This document shows positions 1 through 7,973 of a stretch of DNA of 64,000 bases, piece after piece. Below the pieces are notes generated by a model. That model was given only the letters and a program-made list of their open reading frames with translations. It ran no database searches and was not told the DNA's origin. The DNA is from Polyangia bacterium. GTDB taxonomy: Bacteria > Myxococcota_A > Polyangia > Polyangiales > JAUICN01. Both the position numbers and the translations under genes were made by a program. Each line of letters begins with the position of its first letter. The first letter of the stretch is position 1. Location of the stretch: positions 1-64,000 of the forward strand of contig JAUICN010000004.1 of NCBI GenBank assembly GCA_030427835.1. The letters are read 5' to 3'.

Positions 1-177
1 GAGGAGGCGCGCGCAGGCGTAGCCAAAGCTACGGCGAGCACGTACGACGCGGCTCCAGGGCCAAAGATCAAGGTCAAAACTCGATCAGATCGAATGAGGT
101 GCGCAATAGACCGGATTTCGCAATGGGAGAGTCACCGTTGGTGACGCGGCCTCCGCCACCATGGTCACGGCCGGTCC
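1..177. other. left-edge non-coding stretch with two short hairpins
   Basis: No convincing gene is seen here. A perfect 6-bp inverted repeat, CGTAGC-caaa-GCTACG, lies at 18-33. A second one, GTCACC-gtt-GGTGAC, lies near 131-145, just past the uspA stop on the minus strand. It could help end uspA transcription, but no U-run follows. Frame 1 stays open from base 1 to a stop at 141 and could be the tail of a gene outside the window, but it has no recognisable domain. Confidence 0.3.
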
Positions 178-624
178 CTATTCTGTGTCTGGGGTGATCA
201 AGACCGGAATGTCTGTGTTGCGTATCACCTGTTCGGCCACGCTTCCGAGCACAAATCGCGCAATACCCGAACGGCCGTGGCTGCCCATGACAACCAAGTC
301 GGCTCCGATTTCCTTGGCCACCTCGAGCACCGTTCCGGCAATCGAATCTCGCCCCATCACCAAGCGAGTATTCAACTCCACTTCCCCGGTGGTGAGTTTG
401 TCTTTCAGCTGATCCAGGCTCCGCTGCAGTTCATCCGAGGTGTCGGAGAGCATGGTGGGCGTGGGGGCAACACCTCCGCTTGCCGTGGCGTAGATGGGCA
501 CAGCATGAACGTGCAGAAGAGTCACCGAGGCCCCCGTTTTTTGCGCGATCGAAACAGCGTTCCGCGCAGCCTTTTCCGTCAGGCTCCCAAAATCCACAGG
601 GCAAAGAATATGTTTCGTTTCCAC
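178..624 (-). CDS. universal stress protein, UspA family
   Basis: A single-domain Usp protein of 148 residues, the usual length for the family. These are cytoplasmic nucleotide-binding proteins linked to stress survival; the exact role of this copy cannot be told from sequence. The N-terminal strand KHILCPVDF is typical. The C-terminal half holds the ATP-binding signature G-x2-G-x9-G-S (GSHGRSG to LGS), so it probably belongs to the ATP-binding subgroup. The start is GTG at 624, chosen because AGGAGG sits a few bases upstream. It is a single gene, divergent from the OmpA-like lipoprotein gene across about 200 bp. Confidence 0.9.
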   Translation of the reverse strand: METKHILCPVDFGSLTEKAARNAVSIAQKTGASVTLLHVHAVPIYATASGGVAPTPTMLSDTSDELQRSLDQLKDKLTTGEVELNTRLVMGRDSIAGTVLEVAKEIGADLVVMGSHGRSGIARFVLGSVAEQVIRNTDIPVLITPDTE

Positions 625-790
625 AACTTCCTCCTCACGATGGACCTCCCACGGGATTCCACACTTCGCAAGTGGGATCTCGGTTCTCCCTCATTTTGGG
701 GTCTCTACACCCCATTGATACGCATCTGAGCTCCAAGGAAAGCCTGTTAAGCGATTGAAACTATTGAATTATGGACGAGTCCGGCCACGG

Positions 791-806
791 TGGCATGTAG
801 GTTGCT
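791..806 (+). promoter_or_regulatory. candidate sigma-54 promoter
   Basis: TGGCATG-TAGG-TTGCT matches the -24/-12 sigma-54 consensus (TGGCACG-N4-TTGCW) with one mismatch and the required GG-N10-GC spacing. The predicted start of transcription is near 817, leaving an 11-nt leader that still contains the AAGGAG ribosome-binding site of the lipoprotein gene at 828. The match is seen directly; promoter activity is inferred. Such sites occur by chance, and no activator site was identified. Confidence 0.45.
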
Positions 807-827
807 TATGGAACGGAAGGAGAAGCC

Positions 828-1892
828 ATGCAGTACAACCCACTCCATCGACAGTTACAGAGCGGCCTTCATCGGCTCCTTTTCATGTGCGTTGGTCTAC
901 TCCTATCCGCCTGCTCCGTTGCCACATCGTCTCCGACCGCAAAAGTGAATGATTCAACATTGTTCAATGTGGCTAGGTTACTCCGGTGGGAGGATGGCAA
1001 GGCCATGGAACGGGGAACCTGCGCGCGGCTTGAGCATTTGCTGAACCCAGAGCTTGTGACAAGCGACGTACGCGTGAAACCCGTTGAGAGCGGATGCCAG
1101 TTCCTTGGAGTTGAGGAGGGGCCCTACGAGGGCGCCACGGCAGTTGTACCCACCGGAGCGATCTACGATCATGCCTACTATTTTCCACAACGGCCTTCCA
1201 GGTCCGTGAAACGGGTATGGGTAAACGATGGGCAACCCGTGCGATGGACAAGGGGCGACAGCGAACCCACCGCCGTGCTCACCATGGGTGACGTTGGATT
1301 CCTCCGCTTCGAAATGCTCCCCAAGTTCAGCAGTGGTGAGCACGAGTTTACGGAGCAACTTGAATTTGTCGATCTCCATGGCCAATGGCACCTGCAGTAC
1401 CAAAACTACGTGGACGTTATTGTCAGCCGAATAGAATCGGATTCAACCCAACGGGATGGTTACCACTCCTACAAGATTCCTGACTATGAAACCTGGAGTG
1501 AACGGAACAACGGGAGCCCCAGAGCGTTGCAGAGCTACGAAAGTGCGGTGGAGCTTGTGGAATCCGTGAAATCACTGGGCCGGGCGTTGGAAGGCACCGG
1601 AAACATCGTTGCGGTGACCATCCAGGGATACGCATCCAACACCGGGGAGGACATCCAGCCCAATATCGAACTCGCTCAGAAACGAGCAGACAGCGCGAGA
1701 GTCGCCCTATTTGGAACCGCATCCTTACCGGGTGTGCGATTCGTTCGTTTTACCGCCAACGACAAGCACGTGCAGCCTGACCAACGAGTAGAGGTGGGTA
1801 GCGATCAAGCGCATCAATACCAACGTCTTACGTTGCGAATGGAGCTCAGGCCCGATCCCAACACGAGACACGCAACGATGGTCCAGAATTAG
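828..1892 (+). CDS. lipoprotein with OmpA-like C-terminal domain
   Basis: 354 residues. The N-terminus has a hydrophobic segment ending in the lipobox LLSAC, so it is a predicted lipoprotein with Ser at +2. The middle (about 40-220) matches no family I recognise. The C-terminal part (about 230-340) has the OmpA/MotB pattern: GYASNTG followed by N-x-x-L-x-x-x-RA, which in characterised members binds peptidoglycan. A role in tethering the outer membrane to the cell wall is inferred. The ATG at 828 is supported by GGAAGGAGAA directly upstream. The 3' end overlaps the convergent rhodanese gene by 4 bp. A sigma-54-like promoter lies immediately upstream. Confidence 0.75.
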   Translation: MQYNPLHRQLQSGLHRLLFMCVGLLLSACSVATSSPTAKVNDSTLFNVARLLRWEDGKAMERGTCARLEHLLNPELVTSDVRVKPVESGCQFLGVEEGPYEGATAVVPTGAIYDHAYYFPQRPSRSVKRVWVNDGQPVRWTRGDSEPTAVLTMGDVGFLRFEMLPKFSSGEHEFTEQLEFVDLHGQWHLQYQNYVDVIVSRIESDSTQRDGYHSYKIPDYETWSERNNGSPRALQSYESAVELVESVKSLGRALEGTGNIVAVTIQGYASNTGEDIQPNIELAQKRADSARVALFGTASLPGVRFVRFTANDKHVQPDQRVEVGSDQAHQYQRLTLRMELRPDPNTRHATMVQN

Positions 1893-2227
1893 ATAGAGTA
1901 GTTCGGTTTTTGAAGACCGTGCATTCCGTGGCACACCGAAGCGACCTTGGTGAAGCCCATGCCCATCAGTTGCAACGCGGCGGTGGCGGAACGCCGTCCA
2001 GATCGGCAGATCAAACACAATGGTGCATCGCGCGCCCATCGCTTCGCATGGGATTCAAGCCCATCCAGCGGAATGAGTTCCGCGTCACCCAGGTGTCCCA
2101 GTGGCCCGTCATATTCATCCGGTTCACGGACATCCACCAATCGAACGTCCTTGCGGTGTTTGGCGACCCACATCAACTCTACCTCCGGAACACCGTCCTC
2201 GCGCCATGTAATGGGTGCCCACGTCAC
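1889..2227 (-). CDS. rhodanese-like domain protein
   Basis: 112 residues, a single rhodanese domain close to the size of GlpE/PspE-type single-domain enzymes. The strand VRLVDVREPDEY and the active-site loop LICRSGRRS are present, so the catalytic cysteine is kept. Rhodaneses move sulfane sulfur between thiols; the acceptor is unknown. No signal peptide is seen, so it is probably cytoplasmic. It is transcribed alone, with a strong terminator just upstream separating it from the repeat lipoprotein, and it converges on the OmpA-domain gene. Confidence 0.85.
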   Translation of the reverse strand: MTWAPITWREDGVPEVELMWVAKHRKDVRLVDVREPDEYDGPLGHLGDAELIPLDGLESHAKRWARDAPLCLICRSGRRSATAALQLMGMGFTKVASVCHGMHGLQKPNYSI

Positions 2228-2242
2228 GTAGGAAAATGTACC

Positions 2243-2285
2243 ACAAAAAAAAGGCTACCCCGACAGTCGAGGTAGCCCTTTTTAA
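2243..2285 (-). terminator. Rho-independent terminator (works in both directions)
   Basis: GGCTACC (2253-2259) pairs with GGTAGCC (2271-2277). The hairpin is flanked by an A-run on one side and CTTTTT on the other, so a U-tract follows the stem on either strand. It lies 30-70 bp past the stop of the thrombospondin-repeat lipoprotein gene on the minus strand and is most likely its terminator. Confidence 0.85.
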
Positions 2286-2313
2286 CGCCCACCCGAGGGT
2301 AGGTTACCGGCGA

Positions 2314-3579
2314 TCAGTCCGCTTCGTTGTTGTCACGGTCGCTACTGCAATCCGCGTCATCCAGGTCCGTATCCCCGTCGTTGTCGTTGTCGACACCGTC
2401 AGAACATTGCGGATTGGCGCCCTCCACCGGGTCGGTCAGGCTCGCGCAGCCAGGGTCGTCCATATCCGTATCCCCGTCGCTGTCGTTGTCGACACCGTCG
2501 TTGCATTGGGGATCGGGGTTTTCGGTCACGTCACTACCGCTGTAGCAGCCCGGGTCGTCCGGAAAGTCGGTCTTGCCGTCCCCGTCGTTGTCCTCCCCGT
2601 CACTGCATGCGGGATCGGTGTGGTCTTCACCGCCCGATTCGTCTCCGTCGGTTTCGCTGGAACACTGCGGGTCCGCAGGGTAGTCGATGTGGTTGTCCCC
2701 ATCGTTGTCCACACCGTCCGAGCATGCAGGATCCGGCGCTTCAAAGGACGAAAAGCTAAAGGCACATCCGGGATCGTGAGGATAGTCCACCCTGCCGTCC
2801 CCGTCGTTGTCCAAGCCATCCGAGCACTCAGGTTCAAACTCGCTGCTGTCAAAGGCATCCAGGCACTGGGTGTCCTCCGGGAAGTCGACCAGGCCGTCGC
2901 CATCGTTGTCCACGCCATCGGAGCATTGAAATACGCTTAGCTGCTCGCCGTGTTCACTGTCGTCGGTGGGTGAAGAACAACCACGATCCTGGCCGTAGTC
3001 GATGGTGCCATCGCCATCGTTGTCGACGCCGTCGGAGCACTGGTGCCTGCCCGCGTATTCGCTTTGGTCCATGGGGCTGCTGCACTGCGGGTCGTCGGGG
3101 TAGTCGGTCTTGCCGTCCCCGTCGTTGTCCACCCCATCGCTGCATCGGTATTCGCCATCCTGTTCCGTGGTGTCGTAGGGGCTCGAGCAACCGATATCGT
3201 CGGGGTAGTCGATCTTGCCGTCCTCATCGTTGTCGAGTCCGTCACGGCACACCGTGTCGGGGGATTCGCTGTTGTCGGCCCGGCTATCGCAGCCCTTGTC
3301 GTCCGGAAAGTCGGTGTTGCCGTCTCCGTCGTTGTCCTTGCCGTCATTGCACTGGCCGGGGTCGCTGGCGCCACCTTCGGAAGTTCCTAGGGCAGCTCCC
3401 TCACAGCCCGGGTCTGCGGTGTCCACGAGACCATCGCCGTCGTTGTCCTTGCCATCCGAGCAGGCAAAGAAGCTCTTAAATTCATCCTCCGTGAGGCGAT
3501 CACAGCCCCCCAGGGTGGTGAGGCACGCCACAGCGAGTAGTGCCCCTAGTTTGATTCCTACCGTTTGTTTCCAATCCAT
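2314..3579 (-). CDS. lipoprotein with 11 thrombospondin-type-3-like Ca-binding repeats
   Basis: 421 residues. A signal peptide ends in lipobox TLGGC; Asp follows the cysteine, unlike every other lipoprotein in this window. The rest is 11 repeats of about 34 residues with the core C-S-D-G-V-D-N-D-G-D-G, then a D-x-P-x-C unit, each with two cysteines. Asp/Asn loops of this type bind calcium in thrombospondin-3 and OmpA-linked repeats. A calcium-stiffened extracellular stalk is inferred; no catalytic domain is visible. Repeats differ by 1-2 residues in the loop, and one carries DNDSDG in place of DNDGDG. It is monocistronic, with its own terminator. Confidence 0.8.
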   Translation of the reverse strand: MDWKQTVGIKLGALLAVACLTTLGGCDRLTEDEFKSFFACSDGKDNDGDGLVDTADPGCEGAALGTSEGGASDPGQCNDGKDNDGDGNTDFPDDKGCDSRADNSESPDTVCRDGLDNDEDGKIDYPDDIGCSSPYDTTEQDGEYRCSDGVDNDGDGKTDYPDDPQCSSPMDQSEYAGRHQCSDGVDNDGDGTIDYGQDRGCSSPTDDSEHGEQLSVFQCSDGVDNDGDGLVDFPEDTQCLDAFDSSEFEPECSDGLDNDGDGRVDYPHDPGCAFSFSSFEAPDPACSDGVDNDGDNHIDYPADPQCSSETDGDESGGEDHTDPACSDGEDNDGDGKTDFPDDPGCYSGSDVTENPDPQCNDGVDNDSDGDTDMDDPGCASLTDPVEGANPQCSDGVDNDNDGDTDLDDADCSSDRDNNEAD

Positions 3580-3703
3580 GGTCCCTCCAATGGTTGCGGG
3601 CTACCCTAGGTGTACAGGGGCCCATATTGCCGACCATCCAAACACATTCTCCCACCCTTGACCACCCCCAAACGGTGGAGCCCAGGCCCTTTGTAGGAAC
3701 ACC

Positions 3704-5338
3704 GTGAGCCCGATCACAGAAGCGTTTTCCCGACTTTCCTGGTGCACGGCGTTCACGGATGGCCTTCCGTTGGATCCTGATGCAGAAAACCACGGGGTCG
3801 CTCGCAACCGACAGGTGTTGGGCGCCGTGTACTCCCCCGCCCGTCCAGAGACAGCACCAAACCCTGAGCTGCTGGCCAGTTCCGCAGATCTGGCGGCAGA
3901 ATTGGGCCTAAACCTATCGCTAGATTCGCCGTCCGACATCCACCTCATCGCCCAGGTGTTTTCGGGGAATACTCCCCTGGCCCCCACCGTGCCCTACGCC
4001 ACCTGTTACGGCGGGCACCAGTTTGGCCATTGGGCGGGGCAGTTGGGGGACGGCCGTGCCATGACCCTGGGGCATCTGAGGGTGCCCGATGGTTCCACAC
4101 GGGAGATCCAACTCAAGGGTGCCGGCCGAACCCCCTATTCGCGCACCGCAGACGGGAAAGCCGTGTTGCGTTCATCCGTGCGGGAGTTCCTATGCAGCGA
4201 GGCCATGCACCATCTGGGCGTGCCCACGACCCGTGCGCTTACCCTCGTCACTACTGGGGAGTCGGTAGTTCGGGATCCGTTCTACGACGGTCACCCCAGG
4301 TACGAACCTGGAGCCATAGTCTGCCGCGTGGCGCCAAGCTTTCTACGCTTTGGCCACTATCAGATCCATGCCGCACGGGAAGATGGGAATACGCTTCAAA
4401 CGCTGGTGGACTTTACCCTCCAAAACTACTTTCCCACGGTGCATCAACATGCTCGCGACCGTGGCCTTCACCCCGTGGTGGTGTGGTTTGAAGAGGTGTG
4501 CCGCAGCACCGCGATTATGGTGGCCCATTGGATGCGGGTGGGTTTTGTTCACGGTGTGATGAACACCGACAACATGTCCATTCACGGGTTGACCATCGAC
4601 TACGGCCCCTACGGTTGGCTTGAGGGGTACGACCCCAACTGGACTCCGAATACCACCGATCTCCCTGGTCGCCGCTACAGTTTTGGTCGCCAACCCGCGG
4701 TGGCCGGGTGGAACCTGCAACGGTTTGCACAAGCCCTGTACCCACGGGTAGGCAAATCCGAGCCCTTGGACGCTGCCCTGCAAGTCTATGCGGACACCTT
4801 TGACCGGGAACACCGAAATATGGTGGCCGCCAAACTTGGTTTTCCCAATCTAGATACAGACGAGGATGTGGAGCTGGCCCGGGAAGCATTTGAAATCCTC
4901 GGTGACGTGGAAACCGACATGACACTCTTTTTTCGGCACCTGGCAGATGTTCCCCTGCAAGAGAATGTGCCTGTTTCAAATCGTGTCGCGCCATTGGAGG
5001 TGAGTTTCTACGAACCCCAGCATAGGACAGACGACAACCGAGCCCGTTTACAGCGATGGGTCACACGCTACACCTCCCGTTGCAAAGGCCTCCACCCAGA
5101 TGAAACAACCCGGGTGCAGGGCATGAACGCCACCAACCCCAAATACGTTCTGCGCAACTACCTGGTTCAGCAAGCCATCGACCTGGCAGAGCAGGGCGAT
5201 GCTTCGGGAATTCACGAACTGCTGGACGTGATGCGCCATCCCTACGACGAACAACCGGGCCGCGAGGGTTTTGCCAAAAAGCGCCCGGAATGGGCACGGA
5301 ACAAACCAGGGTGCTCCACGCTTTCTTGCAGTTCTTGA
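3704..5338 (+). CDS. selO: protein adenylyltransferase SelO (YdiU family)
   Basis: 544 residues. SelO is a pseudokinase-fold enzyme that transfers AMP from ATP to Ser/Thr/Tyr of target proteins and is linked to oxidative stress. The family landmarks are present in order: YGGHQFGHWAGQLGDGR, ELQLKG-like QLKGAGRTPYSR, SSVREFLCSEAMHHLG, the catalytic HGVMNTDN and the metal-binding IDYGP. The C-terminus is GCSTLSCSS: a Cys stands where eukaryotic SelO has selenocysteine three residues from the end. The start is GTG at 3704 with TAGGAAC just upstream. It is a single gene facing the convergent smr gene. Confidence 0.93.
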   Translation: MSPITEAFSRLSWCTAFTDGLPLDPDAENHGVARNRQVLGAVYSPARPETAPNPELLASSADLAAELGLNLSLDSPSDIHLIAQVFSGNTPLAPTVPYATCYGGHQFGHWAGQLGDGRAMTLGHLRVPDGSTREIQLKGAGRTPYSRTADGKAVLRSSVREFLCSEAMHHLGVPTTRALTLVTTGESVVRDPFYDGHPRYEPGAIVCRVAPSFLRFGHYQIHAAREDGNTLQTLVDFTLQNYFPTVHQHARDRGLHPVVVWFEEVCRSTAIMVAHWMRVGFVHGVMNTDNMSIHGLTIDYGPYGWLEGYDPNWTPNTTDLPGRRYSFGRQPAVAGWNLQRFAQALYPRVGKSEPLDAALQVYADTFDREHRNMVAAKLGFPNLDTDEDVELAREAFEILGDVETDMTLFFRHLADVPLQENVPVSNRVAPLEVSFYEPQHRTDDNRARLQRWVTRYTSRCKGLHPDETTRVQGMNATNPKYVLRNYLVQQAIDLAEQGDASGIHELLDVMRHPYDEQPGREGFAKKRPEWARNKPGCSTLSCSS

Positions 5339-5360
5339 GACAGGTAAGCGGCGAAATGGG

Positions 5361-5969
5361 TTAACCGCCGGTGGACGATCGCTTAGGTAATTGCATGCGC
5401 ACAAGAAGAGCGCCTCCTCCACCAAGCCTAGGAACCGCAGTACAGAACGCAGCAACTCGCGAACCCATAACTTCCTGCAAAATATGAAGCGTCAACGAGT
5501 GGAGTACGCCCTTGCCGTCGTTGGATCCGTGGCCTTTTCCATGGACCACCCGCACCACCTTGCGGCGTTCATGGGCCGCGGCACCCAGGAAATCGCACAG
5601 GGCGTCGATGGCGCGCTCCTGATCAAAACCATGCAGGTCCAGTGTGGCTTCCGGGGGCACGGCGCCGCCCTTGAGCTCCCGAAGGGGGCCCCGGCCCAGA
5701 TCCGTGCGAAAGGCTTCCACCCAGTGCTCCCCGTGGTGCTCCAGGGTAAACCCGTATCCGGCAGGTACGCTTACCGGGTCGTGCGACAGGCCTGTGCCAG
5801 AGCGCCGGCTGCTTTTTGAAGCAGGGCCTCGATTGGCTGGCGGCTGGGACGGGCGCACGGGCTGAGCCAGGCGTCGTTTCCCGCCCAGGGGCTCCGCATT
5901 CCCATAGGCCTCTTCCAACAGGCGTTTCCGTTCCGCTTCACTTCGCTCGTCCACGGCCCACCCTAACAT
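5361..5969 (-). CDS. Smr-domain protein
   Basis: About 202 residues from ATG 5969. The C-terminal half is an Smr domain: LDLHGFDQERAIDAL, then VVRVVHGKGHGS and a leading ...VLHSL helix, the pattern of the MutS2 C-terminus and stand-alone SmrA/SmrB. Stand-alone Smr proteins are nucleases or nucleic-acid-binding proteins, for example SmrB in ribosome rescue; which role applies here is not known. The N-terminal 90 residues are charged and look disordered. The frame stays open upstream to 6131, but those starts would overlap the preceding gene by about 100 bp, so the shorter form was chosen; the start is uncertain. Confidence 0.8.
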   Translation of the reverse strand: MLGWAVDERSEAERKRLLEEAYGNAEPLGGKRRLAQPVRPSQPPANRGPASKSSRRSGTGLSHDPVSVPAGYGFTLEHHGEHWVEAFRTDLGRGPLRELKGGAVPPEATLDLHGFDQERAIDALCDFLGAAAHERRKVVRVVHGKGHGSNDGKGVLHSLTLHILQEVMGSRVAAFCTAVPRLGGGGALLVRMQLPKRSSTGG

Positions 5970-6028
5970 GGCCGACGGATCGGGACCTTTAGGATCCGCC
6001 GTTTCCGGAAAACTCTTCAGGGATACCC

Positions 6029-7771
6029 CTACTCCGTACCAGGGTCCCGTTTGGATACGCAGGCGCCCCGCTGGCAAAGGTGGCCCTGGGGGCATTGCAC
6101 GGTACGTTGCGACGCGATGTTGTTTTCCCATTCGCAGGCGATAGGGTCACAGGTGAAGGTAGTCTCAGTGTAACCTGTGGAAGAGGCGCACACCTTTTCC
6201 TTTTTTGACGCGCCCTCTTCGCAACCTGCCCCGCACCCGGTGCTGCATGCGAGCGTCCAACTGCGTGAAGTCCATCCCCACCGCGGAACATGGCACGTGG
6301 CGCTACGGGGCCCCTCACAAAAGTACCCATCGTTGGGTACCCCATGCACGGTGTTTCCAGGTGAACGCATCACACATTGGTGGGGCGGCGCACAGGCCTT
6401 CCCGAAGAGCGTACCGTTGGATCCCATGACTGCCGTGCACGAATAACTCGCGCAATCCGAGTCCCGAGTACACGACTCCAGATCGGAAAGTGTGCGGCAT
6501 GTGGCCCCAGCCGATCCCTGGACACAGACCCCCGAAGGGCACGAATGACGTACACGGGAGACCGTTTCCGCGGAGCACGTGTCTCCACACTCCTGAACAC
6601 GTTCCTCATAGTCGTGCGTGGAAACACAGGTGTAAACGGTTTCAGAAAAACCACTGTTGCACTCCGCACCGCATTCCACCGAACAGGCCGCGTCGATCCA
6701 CTGGGCCGTGTCGTCCACCACCCTGCAGTACCGTTTTCTCGGGTTTCCCGTGCAGACGGAATACCCATCCCCCTGCAGCGACTTGTTCCCGGTGGCTGCC
6801 GTGGCGCACCGGTTTTCTGGCAAACAGTGCGGTTCCCCCCCGAGCGTTTCCGTACACGCGTAGTGAAGCGGGCACTCCCTGGAGTCTGAACATTTCACAA
6901 AGGACGTCAGTCCCTCCTCGATTCCATGTTTTGCTCCCCATCCGCGCCGTCCGGCCTTCATTCTGGGGAGGCGGCCGGGGTAGTCTTCCCCCAGCCAAAG
7001 ATTGTACGCGGCCCGTTCAAGGTTTTGACGCACGATCTTACAGTGGCCGGCCTCCTTGCCGAGAAAGGTGCTTTCAAACTTTTTCGATAGGCCCCACTCA
7101 AACTCGGTATCTGGATACCGGTCAAAGTCGTAGTCCCTGCAGTGTTCGACGATGTTCACCTTGGTTCCCCGTCGCGCTCCCCGTGTGCATAGGGGAGCCA
7201 ACCCTTCATAGGGCCCACCCGGGGATCCCATGGAACAGTCGTCCGAGTTGGCTTTGCTTTGCCGGTACACCCAAAGCTTTTTGATGTTGTCGGTCACCTC
7301 AAACCCTAGCCCGTGGCCGGGCTTGTAGGGATCAAACACCACCACGCGGTGCACAGTTCGGCGGGGTTCGGGTAGGTCATCGCGCTCGGAGAGAAGTCGC
7401 GCCACCTTGATGACATTCATGCCACCCCAACTGTGCCCCACCAGCCACACCTCCTTCGGGGTGTCCTGTTCATCGATGTCACCGTCGTCGTTGGTATCCA
7501 ACGCATCGATCAGCGCGCGGAAAGCGACGTTGGGGGCAGTTGCACGAAAATGGGATTTCCCATTGTGGCGAATCACACCCGGGAGCTGTTCACAAAAAGC
7601 CCCCAACGGTGTGCCGTTGTATTGCATGTACCCTGCCATGCAGAGCGACACCGTATTGTCGTCGTGATGGAGCCCAAGGGTGGACGCACCCACCGCGGTG
7701 GGTGGGTCCGAAGCACAGGAAAGGGAAAGCAAAGATAGAGCAACGAAGAAAGCGCAAATACAGCAACGCAT
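6029..7771 (-). CDS. lipase-like lipoprotein with Cys-rich C-terminus
   Basis: 580 residues. The signal peptide ends in lipobox LSLSC. Residues about 40-300 contain a serine-hydrolase nucleophile elbow, VGHSWGGMN, preceded by an EF-hand-like loop DTNDDGDIDEQD, and later DPYKPG with an Asp that could serve the triad. The remaining 280 residues hold many evenly spaced cysteines (for example CSDSRECPLHYAC and VECGAECNSGF) with no family I recognise, typical of disulfide-rich surface proteins. A secreted, membrane-anchored esterase or lipase is inferred; the triad His was not assigned. It ends 60 bp before the smr start and may be co-transcribed with it. Confidence 0.65.
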   Translation of the reverse strand: MRCCICAFFVALSLLSLSCASDPPTAVGASTLGLHHDDNTVSLCMAGYMQYNGTPLGAFCEQLPGVIRHNGKSHFRATAPNVAFRALIDALDTNDDGDIDEQDTPKEVWLVGHSWGGMNVIKVARLLSERDDLPEPRRTVHRVVVFDPYKPGHGLGFEVTDNIKKLWVYRQSKANSDDCSMGSPGGPYEGLAPLCTRGARRGTKVNIVEHCRDYDFDRYPDTEFEWGLSKKFESTFLGKEAGHCKIVRQNLERAAYNLWLGEDYPGRLPRMKAGRRGWGAKHGIEEGLTSFVKCSDSRECPLHYACTETLGGEPHCLPENRCATAATGNKSLQGDGYSVCTGNPRKRYCRVVDDTAQWIDAACSVECGAECNSGFSETVYTCVSTHDYEERVQECGDTCSAETVSRVRHSCPSGVCVQGSAGATCRTLSDLESCTRDSDCASYSCTAVMGSNGTLFGKACAPPHQCVMRSPGNTVHGVPNDGYFCEGPRSATCHVPRWGWTSRSWTLACSTGCGAGCEEGASKKEKVCASSTGYTETTFTCDPIACEWENNIASQRTVQCPQGHLCQRGACVSKRDPGTE

Positions 7772-7973
7772 GGATCCTGATCAAAGCAATCACCGTGCCA
7801 GTGGTGGTTTCACCGAGGTTGTGGAGTACAGTTGCCCCGCCAAAACGAGTTCTTGGTGACAACGTACCTCAGGGAACTGGGCCAACCCGTGCCGAATGAC
7901 GCACATGGTCAGCACATCAACAGGAAAAACAGCGATATGGCGCAGCGGGTCAACGTCGCCTATGTGCAGTGCC

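Noticed and set aside
2314-3579. CRISPR-like periodic repeat
   Set aside because: The periodicity is protein-coding (DNDGDG units) with no unique spacers.
5329-5338. selenocysteine codon in selO
   Set aside because: The position is a Cys codon and the TGA is the true stop two Ser codons later.
7896-7973. longer dehalogenase N-terminus
   Set aside because: The 26 extra residues do not match DhlA, which aligns from the ATG at 7974.
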